From assembly GCA_023415815.1 (NCBI GenBank), contig JAEZJL010000393.1:1-12755 (forward strand): a DNA stretch of 12,755 nucleotides, given 5' to 3'. Of this stretch, positions 5,927 to 12,474 are shown in pieces. Each line of letters opens with the position of its first letter. Position 1 is the first letter of the stretch. Both the position numbers and the translations under genes were made by a program. The notes below the pieces were generated by a model. That model searched no databases. It worked only from the letters and a program-made list of their open reading frames with translations, and had not been told where the DNA came from. This stretch comes from Bacillota bacterium (GTDB taxonomy: Bacteria; Bacillota; Clostridia; Acetivibrionales; DTU013).

Positions 5927-6022
5927 GGGGCCATGCCGTCACCTGCTAAAAGCACGGCAGAGAGAGGCGGTCGGCATCCCGTGCGGGAGAGAGATAATTC
6001 GGTGCTTAGGGAGAGTGTACAT
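5927..6022 (+). promoter_or_regulatory. Structured leader with alternative hairpins, no known family recognised
   Basis: GCCGT (5935-5939) can pair with ACGGC (5954-5958), with TGC/GCA inside. The overlapping ATGCCG (5933-5938) can instead pair with CGGCAT (5972-5977). These pairings exclude each other. A compact TCCCG-TG-CGGGA hairpin follows at 5977-5988. I do not recognise a riboswitch consensus. The leader ends in AGGGAGAG, 7 nt before the start codon. Confidence 0.3.
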
Positions 6023-6883
6023 ATGACAGAAGGATACAGGATAATTGACGGACACGTCCATACTTTTTCTTCGGGTGAGGTTTCAAAAAAAATCAGAGAG
6101 TCCTTTAACAGGATCTACAGTATAGAATTTGAAAACCCCGGTACGGGAACAATCGAAGACGTTCTGGCCAACATGGAGAGGACGGGGATAGAGCGGACCG
6201 TCATGGCTAATTTCGCGCCTCCGAAAATAATACACGACAACAATCTCTGGACCATCGAAGTTTCGGGGGACGGCAGCAAGCTGATACCTCTGGTGAGCTT
6301 CCACCCGGAGATGGAGGGCGACATGCGCGGCCTGCTTGAGCGGTACATGGGTCTCGGAGCGAAGGGAATAAAGCTCCACCCCATGGCACAGGGCTTTTCG
6401 CCGCTGGATAAAAAGCTTGAGGAGATGTACAGAGGCTGCAATGAAGCCTCGATCCCCGTCGTATTCCACTGCGGCAGGGTTGCTAACGCCCGGCTGAACG
6501 AATACTCGGACCTGGAGATAATAAAGCCGCTGCTTTACAAATACCCGTCCATACCCTTCGTACTGACCCACATGGCGGACGGCAACGTCGGGGATGTGGT
6601 GGATACGGCAAAAAGCTTTGACAATGTGAGCTTCGACACGTCAATCGTGATAACCGGCTATCCTCCCATTATGCAGACAAACGACGCCAGCTGGCTGGAC
6701 GACGCCGAGGTGGCGGATATCATAAACACGATAGGGGCAGAAAGGGTGGTCTTCGGCTCCGATTACCCGTGGGGCAGCCCTTCCCACGACATTGCGAGGC
6801 TCGAAGCCATTAAGCTCGACGAAATGCAGAAGAAGAGAATATTTTTTGAAAATGCAGTCAAAATATTCAAGCTGGAAATTTAA
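6023..6883 (+). CDS. Amidohydrolase (metal-dependent TIM-barrel hydrolase) family protein
   Basis: The 286-residue product has the metal-binding pattern of the Amidohydro_2 branch: IDGHVH gives His11 and His13, VVFHCGR gives His149, LTHMAD gives His183, and VFGSDYPWG gives Asp247. The family includes hydrolases and decarboxylases of cyclic and aromatic acids, and the sequence alone does not fix the substrate. GIKLHP at about 115-120 is a common barrel strand of the family. No signal peptide is seen, so it is cytoplasmic. The ATG at 6023 is preceded by AGGGAGAG with 7-nt spacing; an in-frame ATG at 5933 would prepend 30 low-quality residues encoded by the leader hairpins. The gene stands alone between divergent apgM and a separately promoted downstream gene. 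Confidence 0.88.
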   Translation: MTEGYRIIDGHVHTFSSGEVSKKIRESFNRIYSIEFENPGTGTIEDVLANMERTGIERTVMANFAPPKIIHDNNLWTIEVSGDGSKLIPLVSFHPEMEGDMRGLLERYMGLGAKGIKLHPMAQGFSPLDKKLEEMYRGCNEASIPVVFHCGRVANARLNEYSDLEIIKPLLYKYPSIPFVLTHMADGNVGDVVDTAKSFDNVSFDTSIVITGYPPIMQTNDASWLDDAEVADIINTIGAERVVFGSDYPWGSPSHDIARLEAIKLDEMQKKRIFFENAVKIFKLEI

Positions 6884-6893
6884 TGAACTTGAA

Positions 6894-6922
6894 TTGTCCA
6901 TGCATAAATCTTCCTGTATAAT
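6894..6922 (+). promoter_or_regulatory. Predicted sigma-A promoter of the anchored-protein gene
   Basis: TTGTCC at 6894-6899 (4 of 6), a 17-bp spacer and a perfect TATAAT at 6917-6922. The predicted start is near 6929, leaving a leader of about 66 nt that carries a strong hairpin. Confidence 0.7.
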
Positions 6923-6942
6923 ATAAACATATACACAGCACG

Positions 6943-6983
6943 GGCGCTCCCGGAGAGCCCTTTGCTATAACGTCAGGAGCGCC
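6943..6983 (+). promoter_or_regulatory. Leader hairpin abutting the ribosome binding site
   Basis: GGCGCTCC (6943-6950) and GGAGCGCC (6976-6983) are perfect 8-bp arms with a 25-nt loop. The ribosome binding site GGAGGGG (6984-6990) starts at the very next base. An inner stem GCTC/GAGC (6946-6949 with 6954-6957) competes with the long one. The position suggests control of translation or message stability of the 6995 gene; a weak terminator role is less likely because no T-run follows the long stem. Confidence 0.5.
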
Positions 6984-6994
6984 GGAGGGGTTCT

Positions 6995-8389
6995 ATGGGC
7001 AGGAACAGGTTCATCCTTGCAGCAGCTGCGGTTGTTTTGCTGGCAGCGGCCGTATTTACATATTTCAGTCTCTCGGGCAATAATACTGCGGTGGACCAGA
7101 ATCAGGCTCCCGGGCCGGGAACGACCGTAGCCGCCGATACCGCCGCGGATAGCGCCGGGCTTGAGGATTCTGCGTCCGTGGCCGGGACAGCGGTTGAAGA
7201 GCAGGCGGAGCCGGCCGCTGTGCAGGAGCCGGAGATCACAAAAAGCGAGGATATAGAAGTCAGATACAATTCGCCGGAGTATGACCTCAAGGCCTCACTT
7301 TGTGAGGATTCCGACAAGCGTACCTTTGTAAAGCTCGAATATTATCTTGACGGCGCAGGGACCATAATGGAAGCGGATAGTGAAAAGCTCCCTGAATTGA
7401 ACGGTATTTTTGATAAGAGGACTGAGGCCGGTACCGGTATATTCAAGGTTAAATACGCCTATCTCAATTCGGTATTATCCAAAGTATATCTTCAGATAGC
7501 CGGAGCCTCAAATGCTGGCTATGAAGAAACCGCATTATACAGCCTGAATCTAAAGGATTCTTCAATAAAAAAGCTTTTCTCGTACCCCGGAAAATACTCG
7601 GATATGAGCTTCAACAAGGATTTCAGCCTGCTGGGCTACAGCTTCGACGACCCGCCGCATCTGAGCGTTTTCCAGGAAAGCTCGCTGTTTGAGATACTCG
7701 ACTGCAAATCGGACGAATTCAAGGTAAAGGGGAGCAGGACAGCCTCGGGGAAGACGGCGGGCGCCGGGAGGGATCCTTCCTTTCTTTACGACTATACCTT
7801 TGACTCATGGCAGTCAAATACCGCCGCCAGGCTGAAACAGGCCATATTTCAAAAGAAGGAGCCTGACGGCAAACCCGTGGGCCAGGGCGAAGTGCTGTAT
7901 GATGTGACTAAGGACGAATTCTTAAATCCCGACGGCAGCCCTGCCGCGAACCCGTCATCCGAAGCGCCGGCGAAAGCTGTTCCCGCTGTGAAGGGTGAAG
8001 CCGAAGTTACCAAGGTGCTAACGGATTTTTATTCATACCTTGCGTCCGAAAAGGATTATGAAAAAGCCATGAAGCTGCTGGATGAAAGCTTTAAGCTGCA
8101 GCTCGAGCTGCTTGAGCAGTTTGGCGTGACTGACATAGTAAAGAGCGACATTGATACTGAAAACGCCTCGATGTACAGTGAAATACTGAAAGCGGCCAGG
8201 CTGGATTCCATTGTAAAGGCAGAGCTGTCCGATAATATTTATACCGTTTATTATTACCAGACTATTTCGCTCAATACCGATTCACAGGTGAGGCAGGCGC
8301 TCACGGCGCAGCTTCGGAAGGTCAAGGACAATTATAAAATAATGCTCATAAAGGATGCCGACGGCTCAAAGCCTCCGTTTGTGCAGTGA
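6995..8389 (+). CDS. Membrane-anchored or exported protein of unknown function
   Basis: The 464-residue product begins MGRNR followed by a hydrophobic stretch at about residues 6-26, a signal anchor or uncleaved signal peptide with no lipobox Cys. Residues 30-82 are a low-complexity Ala/Pro/Glu/Thr/Asp-rich linker typical of surface stalks. The middle (about 85-320) is a polar region with strand-like segments such as KVKYAYLNSVLSKVYLQIAG and no motif I recognise. After a second Pro/Ala-rich linker, residues from about 334 to the end (TKVLTDFYSYLASEKDYEKAMKLL onward) look like an alpha+beta domain of NTF2-like type, an inference from pattern only. It is expected to face the outside of the cell. 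It has its own promoter and a hairpin in the leader. It ends 5 nt from a convergent minus-strand gene with no separate terminator. Confidence 0.85.
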   Translation: MGRNRFILAAAAVVLLAAAVFTYFSLSGNNTAVDQNQAPGPGTTVAADTAADSAGLEDSASVAGTAVEEQAEPAAVQEPEITKSEDIEVRYNSPEYDLKASLCEDSDKRTFVKLEYYLDGAGTIMEADSEKLPELNGIFDKRTEAGTGIFKVKYAYLNSVLSKVYLQIAGASNAGYEETALYSLNLKDSSIKKLFSYPGKYSDMSFNKDFSLLGYSFDDPPHLSVFQESSLFEILDCKSDEFKVKGSRTASGKTAGAGRDPSFLYDYTFDSWQSNTAARLKQAIFQKKEPDGKPVGQGEVLYDVTKDEFLNPDGSPAANPSSEAPAKAVPAVKGEAEVTKVLTDFYSYLASEKDYEKAMKLLDESFKLQLELLEQFGVTDIVKSDIDTENASMYSEILKAARLDSIVKAELSDNIYTVYYYQTISLNTDSQVRQALTAQLRKVKDNYKIMLIKDADGSKPPFVQ

Positions 8390-8394
8390 GCGGG

Positions 8395-8631
8395 TCAAAG
8401 CTTGCCGGATATGCGCTCGAGGCGTCCGGCCCTGCTCCACACCGGCACGCTCTGTCCCGTCCTTTTAATGGAAACAACCTCAAGCCTTATTCCGGGGCGG
8501 GTGTTCATATATTCCTGTAAAGCTGCCGCAATAACGGCGACAAGCTCGCTTCCGGCCTCGGTTTCCTTTTCGGCCGGCTCGTTTACGTCGTTTCTGTTTG
8601 CTGAAAAGAACCTGGAAAAAATGTTTAGCAT
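8395..8631 (-). CDS. Small OadG-tail-like protein, no membrane span
   Basis: The 78-residue protein has an N-terminal hydrophobic patch too short for a membrane span (MLNIFSRFF), an acidic linker, then SELVAVIAAALQEYMNTRPG followed by a strand and a WSRAGRLERI end. That layout resembles the cytoplasmic C-terminal part of gamma subunits of Na+-pumping oxaloacetate or methylmalonyl-CoA decarboxylases, which normally carry an N-terminal membrane helix. No alpha, beta or biotin-carrier subunit gene is in the window. The ATG at 8631 has AGGAG 5-6 nt upstream; a longer start at 8715 would add 28 Arg-rich residues encoded before the predicted transcript start. The likeness is from memory of the family pattern, so the function remains open. 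Confidence 0.7.
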   Translation of the reverse strand: MLNIFSRFFSANRNDVNEPAEKETEAGSELVAVIAAALQEYMNTRPGIRLEVVSIKRTGQSVPVWSRAGRLERISGKL

Positions 8632-8705
8632 CTCAACTCCTGCCCGTCGTCTGTCTGCTTTCACGCTGACCGCCCGACTGCCCGTTTGCCGTGTCTTTTT
8701 ACATA

Positions 8706-8734
8706 AATCTATCACAACGGAAGAATTAAGTCAA
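8706..8734 (-). promoter_or_regulatory. Predicted promoter of the OadG-tail-like gene
   Basis: On the minus strand TTGACT (8734-8729, 5 of 6) is followed after 17 bp by TAGATT (8711-8706, 4 of 6). The transcript would start near 8699, giving a leader of about 68 nt, GC-rich with repeated CGGGC words. Confidence 0.55.
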
Positions 8735-8813
8735 ACCGTGACCGTTCAGGGGATATCGAATATTTTTATATTTGTGGTGAAAAAACAGGAATGTTGTAGT
8801 ATATTATATTGAA

Positions 8814-8828
8814 GGGTAATATGTACCC
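8814..8828 (+). repeat. Small hairpin in the gap upstream of tcdA
   Basis: GGGTA (8814-8818) and TACCC (8824-8828) form a 5-bp stem with a 5-nt loop, directly after the AT-rich TATTATATT (8802-8810), which may contain the tcdA -10. No convincing -35 is seen. It may be a leader hairpin or a short operator. Confidence 0.3.
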
Positions 8829-8868
8829 GATGTGTTGGTTTTGACTTAATAAAACGGAGGTTCAGTAA

Positions 8869-9627
8869 ATGCTGCATGCTTTTTCCAGACTGGAGCTGCT
8901 GATAGGTCCCGAGGCTCTGGCAAAGCTGGCCGCGAGCAGGGTGGCTGTTTTCGGGGTAGGCGGAGTCGGCAGCTATGCGGTCGAGGCGCTGGTGCGTTCG
9001 GGTGTGGGCAGCTTTGTCCTCGTAGACGACGACCGCATCTGTCTGACGAATATTAACAGACAGATACACGCTACTATGAAAACCATAGGCAAGCCGAAGG
9101 TTGAGGCTATGAGGGACAGGATGCTGGAAATAAATCCGAAGGTCTCGGTCGAGGTTCATCAGCTTTTTTATCTGCCGGATAATGCAGAAACGATAATGAC
9201 CGGCCATTTTGACTATATTGTCGATGCCATTGATACCGTTACCGCAAAAATAGACCTGGTAATGAGGGCAAGGCAGATGGGAGTCCCTATAATAAGCAGC
9301 ATGGGTACGGGCAACAAGTTCGACCCGACCAGGCTTGAGATAACCGACCTGAGCAAAACCACCGTAGACCCGCTTGCCCGCGTCATGCGCAAGGAATTGA
9401 GGGCAAGGGGTATAACAAACCTGAAGGTCCTGTTCTCGAGGGAGGAGCCGGCCAAGACCCTGGAGACGCAGCAGACAAGCTGCAGGGAAGGCTGTGTCTG
9501 CCCGAAGGGCACCGTCAGGAAGTGCACGGTGAGAAACCACATACCCGGAAGCGTTTCTTTTGTACCGCCTGCCGCAGGGCTTATCATAGCGGGCGAGGTT
9601 GTAAGGGATATCATTGGCAGGAATTGA
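8869..9627 (+). CDS. tcdA: tRNA threonylcarbamoyladenosine dehydratase TcdA
   Basis: TcdA is an E1-like ThiF-family enzyme that uses ATP to cyclise t6A at position 37 of ANN-decoding tRNAs to ct6A. The 252-residue product has the glycine-rich nucleotide loop GVGGVGS at residues 29-35, the acidic DDD at 53-55, the NINRQ motif with the catalytic-type Arg at 61-65, and the DAIDTVTAK segment. A late SCREGCVCPKGTVRKC cluster followed by NHIPGSVSFVPPAAGLIIAGE is typical of the family's C-terminus. Length and motifs separate it from MoeB and ThiF, which have different Cys arrangements and sulfur-carrier gene neighbours not seen here. ACGGAGG lies about 7 nt before the ATG. The P-loop ATPase gene starts 21 nt downstream, so the pair is probably one transcript. 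Confidence 0.92.
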   Translation: MLHAFSRLELLIGPEALAKLAASRVAVFGVGGVGSYAVEALVRSGVGSFVLVDDDRICLTNINRQIHATMKTIGKPKVEAMRDRMLEINPKVSVEVHQLFYLPDNAETIMTGHFDYIVDAIDTVTAKIDLVMRARQMGVPIISSMGTGNKFDPTRLEITDLSKTTVDPLARVMRKELRARGITNLKVLFSREEPAKTLETQQTSCREGCVCPKGTVRKCTVRNHIPGSVSFVPPAAGLIIAGEVVRDIIGRN

Positions 9628-9648
9628 AAACGGAAGTAAAGGGTATGG

Positions 9649-10332
9649 ATGAAAGGGACGACGATGTTTAAAAAACGTATCAGCATATTTACCGGTCATT
9701 TCGGCAGCGGAAAGACGGAGGTCGCCGTAAATTACGCCTTAAAGCTTTCGGAAATGTATAAAAATACCGCAATTGTGGATTTTGACATAGTAAATCCGTT
9801 CTTCCGCACAGCCGATGTGAGGAAGGAGCTTGGGGAAAGGGGCGTCAAGGTGCTTGCCCCGCTGTATGCCAACACGAACGTGGATGTGCCCTCGCTGCCG
9901 CCGGAAATAAACATGCTGTTTGAAAATAAGGATTACCGCGCCGTGTTTGACGTGGGCGGAGACGAGCTGGGGGCAAAGGTGCTATCAAGGTACAATGCCG
10001 ATATACTGGCAGACGACAGCGAGATGTACTTTGTCATTAATACAAGAAGGCCCATGACGCTTTCGGACAGGGGCATCGAAGAAATGATACGGGATATCGA
10101 GCAGAGCTCAAGGCTCAAGGTAGACTGGCTTGTGAACAATACCAACCTGCTGGGTGAAACCACCCCTGAAGTAATACGCGAAGGCGCGGAAATCATTGAG
10201 AAGGTCTCAGAGAAGCTCGGCATACCGGTGGGCTTCACCAGCGGCATGTCTCAGGCGCTTTCTATGGCGGATGAAGGAGCCGGAAAAAACAAGCTTTATA
10301 TGCAAAAGCACATTTTGCTGCCATGGGATTAA
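9649..10332 (+). CDS. P-loop ATPase of the ParA/MinD/CobQ-like nucleotide-binding group
   Basis: The 227-residue protein has Walker A GHFGSGKT at residues 16-23, a DFDIVNPFFRTADVR segment resembling the switch region of SIMIBI ATPases, and a Walker B-like VFDVGGDELGAK. VINTRRPMTL and NNTNLLGETT may form the base-recognition part. The family is usually annotated only as an ATP-binding protein. It sits just before a 2-oxoacid:ferredoxin oxidoreductase operon, an arrangement I recall from other Clostridia, so a role in assembly or regulation of that complex is a fair but unproven inference. The start at 9649 has AAAGGG 5 nt upstream; the ATG at 9664 (MFKKRISIFTGHFG) has an equally good site and may be the real one. 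Confidence 0.85.
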   Translation: MKGTTMFKKRISIFTGHFGSGKTEVAVNYALKLSEMYKNTAIVDFDIVNPFFRTADVRKELGERGVKVLAPLYANTNVDVPSLPPEINMLFENKDYRAVFDVGGDELGAKVLSRYNADILADDSEMYFVINTRRPMTLSDRGIEEMIRDIEQSSRLKVDWLVNNTNLLGETTPEVIREGAEIIEKVSEKLGIPVGFTSGMSQALSMADEGAGKNKLYMQKHILLPWD

Positions 10333-10336
10333 ACTC

Positions 10337-10365
10337 TTGCAAATACAATACAGGAGTTTTATAAT
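10337..10365 (+). promoter_or_regulatory. Predicted promoter of the 2-oxoacid oxidoreductase operon
   Basis: TTGCAA at 10337-10342 (4 of 6), a 17-bp spacer and a perfect TATAAT at 10360-10365. The transcript would start near 10372, about 42 nt before the ATG at 10414. The element lies just after the ATPase stop, so the oxidoreductase genes can be expressed independently of tcdA and the ATPase gene. Confidence 0.7.
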
Positions 10366-10413
10366 TATACGAAATGGCTTTATAAATATAGTGTCGAAAA
10401 AGTGAGGTTTACT

Positions 10414-10620
10414 ATGGCAAGGGCTACATTTAACGAGGACAGGTGCAAGGGCTGCAAGCTGTGTATCACGGTTTGTCCCAAAAAAATCATTGCGATTGAC
10501 GCTGAGAAGCTGAATATGAAGGGCTTTCACCCTGCAGGCGTCACGGAAGCGGACAAGTGCATAGGGTGCGCTTTTTGCGCCACGATATGTCCCGACTGTG
10601 TTATTACGGTGGAAAAATAG
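10414..10620 (+). CDS. korD: 2-oxoacid:ferredoxin oxidoreductase delta subunit, 2[4Fe-4S]
   Basis: This 68-residue ferredoxin-like subunit passes electrons from the thiamine-bound substrate to external ferredoxin. It carries two complete [4Fe-4S] motifs: Cys11, 14, 17, 21 (CKGCKLCITVCP) and Cys49, 52, 55, 59 (CIGCAFCATICP), with an extra Cys62. The ATG at 10414 is preceded by GTGAGG at 6-nt spacing; the in-frame GTG at 10402 is part of that site and was rejected as the start. It is the first gene of a D-A-B-C cluster, with 36 nt to the next start. The same subunit is called VorD or KorD depending on substrate, which this subunit does not reveal. Confidence 0.92.
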   Translation: MARATFNEDRCKGCKLCITVCPKKIIAIDAEKLNMKGFHPAGVTEADKCIGCAFCATICPDCVITVEK

Positions 10621-10656
10621 CCTTGAGCGCCGATTATAGATTTGGAGGACATTCAA

Positions 10657-11712
10657 ATGGGTGAAAAATTATTGATGAAGGGTAACGAGGTCATCGCCGA
10701 GGCTGCATTAAGGGCGGGCTGCAGGCATTACTTCGGATATCCGATAACTCCTCAGACGGAGATAGCGCATTATTTCGCAAAGAAAATGCCTGCCTTCAAC
10801 GGGACCTTCGTACAGGCAGAGAGCGAAATAGCGGCGATTAATATGGTTTACGGCGCCGCAAGCGCCGGGGTGAGGGTAATGACCTCTTCCTCCAGCCCGG
10901 GCATCAGCCTGAAGCAGGAGGGGATATCATACGCGTCATGCGCGGAGCTGCCGGCGGTTATTGTAAACATAGTCAGATGCGGACCGGGGCTTGGCGGTAT
11001 ACTTCCTGCCCAGTGCGACTATTTTCAGGCGGTAAAGGGCGGAGGCCACGGCGATTACAATATGGTGGTGCTTGCTCCCAGCAGCGTACAGGAGCTGTAT
11101 GAGCTGACTGTGGAAGCCTTTAACATTTCCGACAGGTACAGGGTCCTCACCATGATAATGGGCGACGGAGTCCTTGGACAGATGATGGAGGCTGTAGAAT
11201 TCAAAGTCCGTGAGGACATCATCAAGGCCGATAAAAGCTGGGCGGCGACAGGTACCGGCATGAGCAGGGAGCACAATGTGATAACCTCCATCTACATCCA
11301 GCCGGAGGTCCTGGAGCAGCACAACCTGAAGCTGCAGGCCAAGTATGCCAAGATAAAAGAAAACGAGACCAGGGTGGAAGTATACAACTGCGACGGCGCC
11401 GATATAATCGTAGCAGCCTACGGCACCGTGGCAAGAATTATCAAGAACGTAATAAGGACAGCTGAGAAGGAAGGCATAAAGGTCGGGCTGATAAGGCCGA
11501 TCACGCTCTGGCCGTATCCCACGGAGGCCTTCGAAAAATACGCCGAGGTGCCCAGGGCCTTCCTGGCTGTGGAAATGAGCGCAGGGCAGATGGTCGAAGA
11601 CGTGAGACTGTCGGTAAACGGCAAAAGGCCGGTCTATTTCCACGGCAGGATGGGCGGGATGCTGCCTACACAGCAGGAGATACTTGATAAGATCAAGGAA
11701 ATTTTGAAGTAA
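10657..11712 (+). CDS. vorB: 2-oxoacid:ferredoxin oxidoreductase alpha subunit (VorB/KorA type)
   Basis: The 351-residue protein is the pyrimidine-domain (alpha) subunit of a multi-subunit thiamine-diphosphate enzyme that oxidatively decarboxylates 2-oxoacids to acyl-CoA plus CO2, reducing ferredoxin. GYPITPQTEI near residues 27-36, QAESEIAAINMVYGAA with the cofactor-activating Glu, and TSSSSPGISLKQEG are family motifs. The C-terminal third (IIVAAYGTVARI, GLIRPITLWPYP) is the transketolase C-like domain. The start MGEKLLMKGNEVIAEAA and overall length fit the clostridial group annotated as 3-methyl-2-oxobutanoate dehydrogenase subunit VorB, but 2-oxoglutarate as substrate cannot be excluded. 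GGAGG at 10644-10648 lies 8 nt before the ATG at 10657; the TTG at 10642 overlaps this site and was rejected. Confidence 0.93.
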   Translation: MGEKLLMKGNEVIAEAALRAGCRHYFGYPITPQTEIAHYFAKKMPAFNGTFVQAESEIAAINMVYGAASAGVRVMTSSSSPGISLKQEGISYASCAELPAVIVNIVRCGPGLGGILPAQCDYFQAVKGGGHGDYNMVVLAPSSVQELYELTVEAFNISDRYRVLTMIMGDGVLGQMMEAVEFKVREDIIKADKSWAATGTGMSREHNVITSIYIQPEVLEQHNLKLQAKYAKIKENETRVEVYNCDGADIIVAAYGTVARIIKNVIRTAEKEGIKVGLIRPITLWPYPTEAFEKYAEVPRAFLAVEMSAGQMVEDVRLSVNGKRPVYFHGRMGGMLPTQQEILDKIKEILK

Positions 11713-11724
11713 AGGGGAATGACA

Positions 11725-12471
11725 ATGGCAATCGTATTTCAAAGACCTCATGCGCTTAAGGAACTGCCGCTGCACTACTGTCCGGGCTGTACCCACGGCA
11801 TCGTGCACAGGCTGATCGCGGAGGTGCTGGATGAGCTTGATATCGAAGGCAGGACCATAGGCGTATCGCCGGTGGGCTGCACCTATAACAATTATGAATA
11901 TTTCAACTGCGATATGGTCCAGGCGGCTCACGGAAGGGCTCCTGCGGTCGCAACCGGGATAAAGCGGGCGAATCCGGACAATGTCGTATTCACCTACCAG
12001 GGCGACGGTGATCTCGCCGCCATCGGCACTGCGGAAATAGTTCATATCGCGGCCAGAGGCGAAAAAGTTACCACAATATTTGTAAACAACGCCATTTACG
12101 GTATGACCTCGGGCCAGATGGCGCCGACCACCCTTATAAACCAGGTAACCACCACCTCGCCTTTCGGAAGGAAGCCCGAAATCCACGGCTACCCGATAAA
12201 GGTGTGCGAGATGCTTTCAACACTCGAAGGAGCGGCGTTTGTCGAGAGGGTTTCAATGCATGACATCAAGAATATAAACAATGCCAAAAAGGCTATAAAA
12301 AAGGCTTTTAAGGTCCAGCTGGCAGGGCTGGGCTACTCAATAGTCGAGGTGCTCTCAAGCTGCCCCACGAACTGGGGACTGGACCCGGTAGAATCCTTGA
12401 AATGGATAAAGGACAACATGATACCGCATTATGCCCTGGGCAATTTTAAGGGAAAGGATTTGGAGGTGTAG
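11725..12471 (+). CDS. korB: 2-oxoacid:ferredoxin oxidoreductase beta subunit (thiamine-diphosphate binding)
   Basis: The 248-residue beta subunit binds the diphosphate of thiamine diphosphate. CPGCTHG lies at residues 19-25, and the Mg/diphosphate motif runs from GDGD at 93-96 to NN at 121-122, followed by YGMTSGQMAPTT. The downstream SCPTNWG motif is also typical. With the alpha subunit it forms the active site. I chose the ATG at 11725, which has AAAGGGG at 7-nt spacing, over the ATG at 11719, which would leave only 1 nt. The gene starts 12 nt after the alpha gene and its stop is 3 nt before the gamma gene, so the order D-A-B-C is a single operon. Substrate is as uncertain as for the alpha subunit. 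Confidence 0.93.
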   Translation: MAIVFQRPHALKELPLHYCPGCTHGIVHRLIAEVLDELDIEGRTIGVSPVGCTYNNYEYFNCDMVQAAHGRAPAVATGIKRANPDNVVFTYQGDGDLAAIGTAEIVHIAARGEKVTTIFVNNAIYGMTSGQMAPTTLINQVTTTSPFGRKPEIHGYPIKVCEMLSTLEGAAFVERVSMHDIKNINNAKKAIKKAFKVQLAGLGYSIVEVLSSCPTNWGLDPVESLKWIKDNMIPHYALGNFKGKDLEV

Positions 12472-12474
12472 GTT

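Noticed and set aside
5933..6022. Longer N-terminus for the amidohydrolase starting at ATG 5933
   Set aside because: The 30 residues are encoded by the hairpin leader, with poor spacing to the G-run, whereas ATG 6023 has a good site and matches the family start just before the HxH motif.
8746..9699. 317-codon open frame on the minus strand
   Set aside because: Antisense to tcdA with no recognisable motif; its start lies inside the ATPase gene. Composition is typical of a shadow frame.
10936..12186. Long open frame (about 416 codons) on the minus strand
   Set aside because: It is antisense to the alpha and beta oxidoreductase genes, whose motifs are unmistakable. Its His/Tyr/Arg-rich translation has no family character and arises from codon bias.
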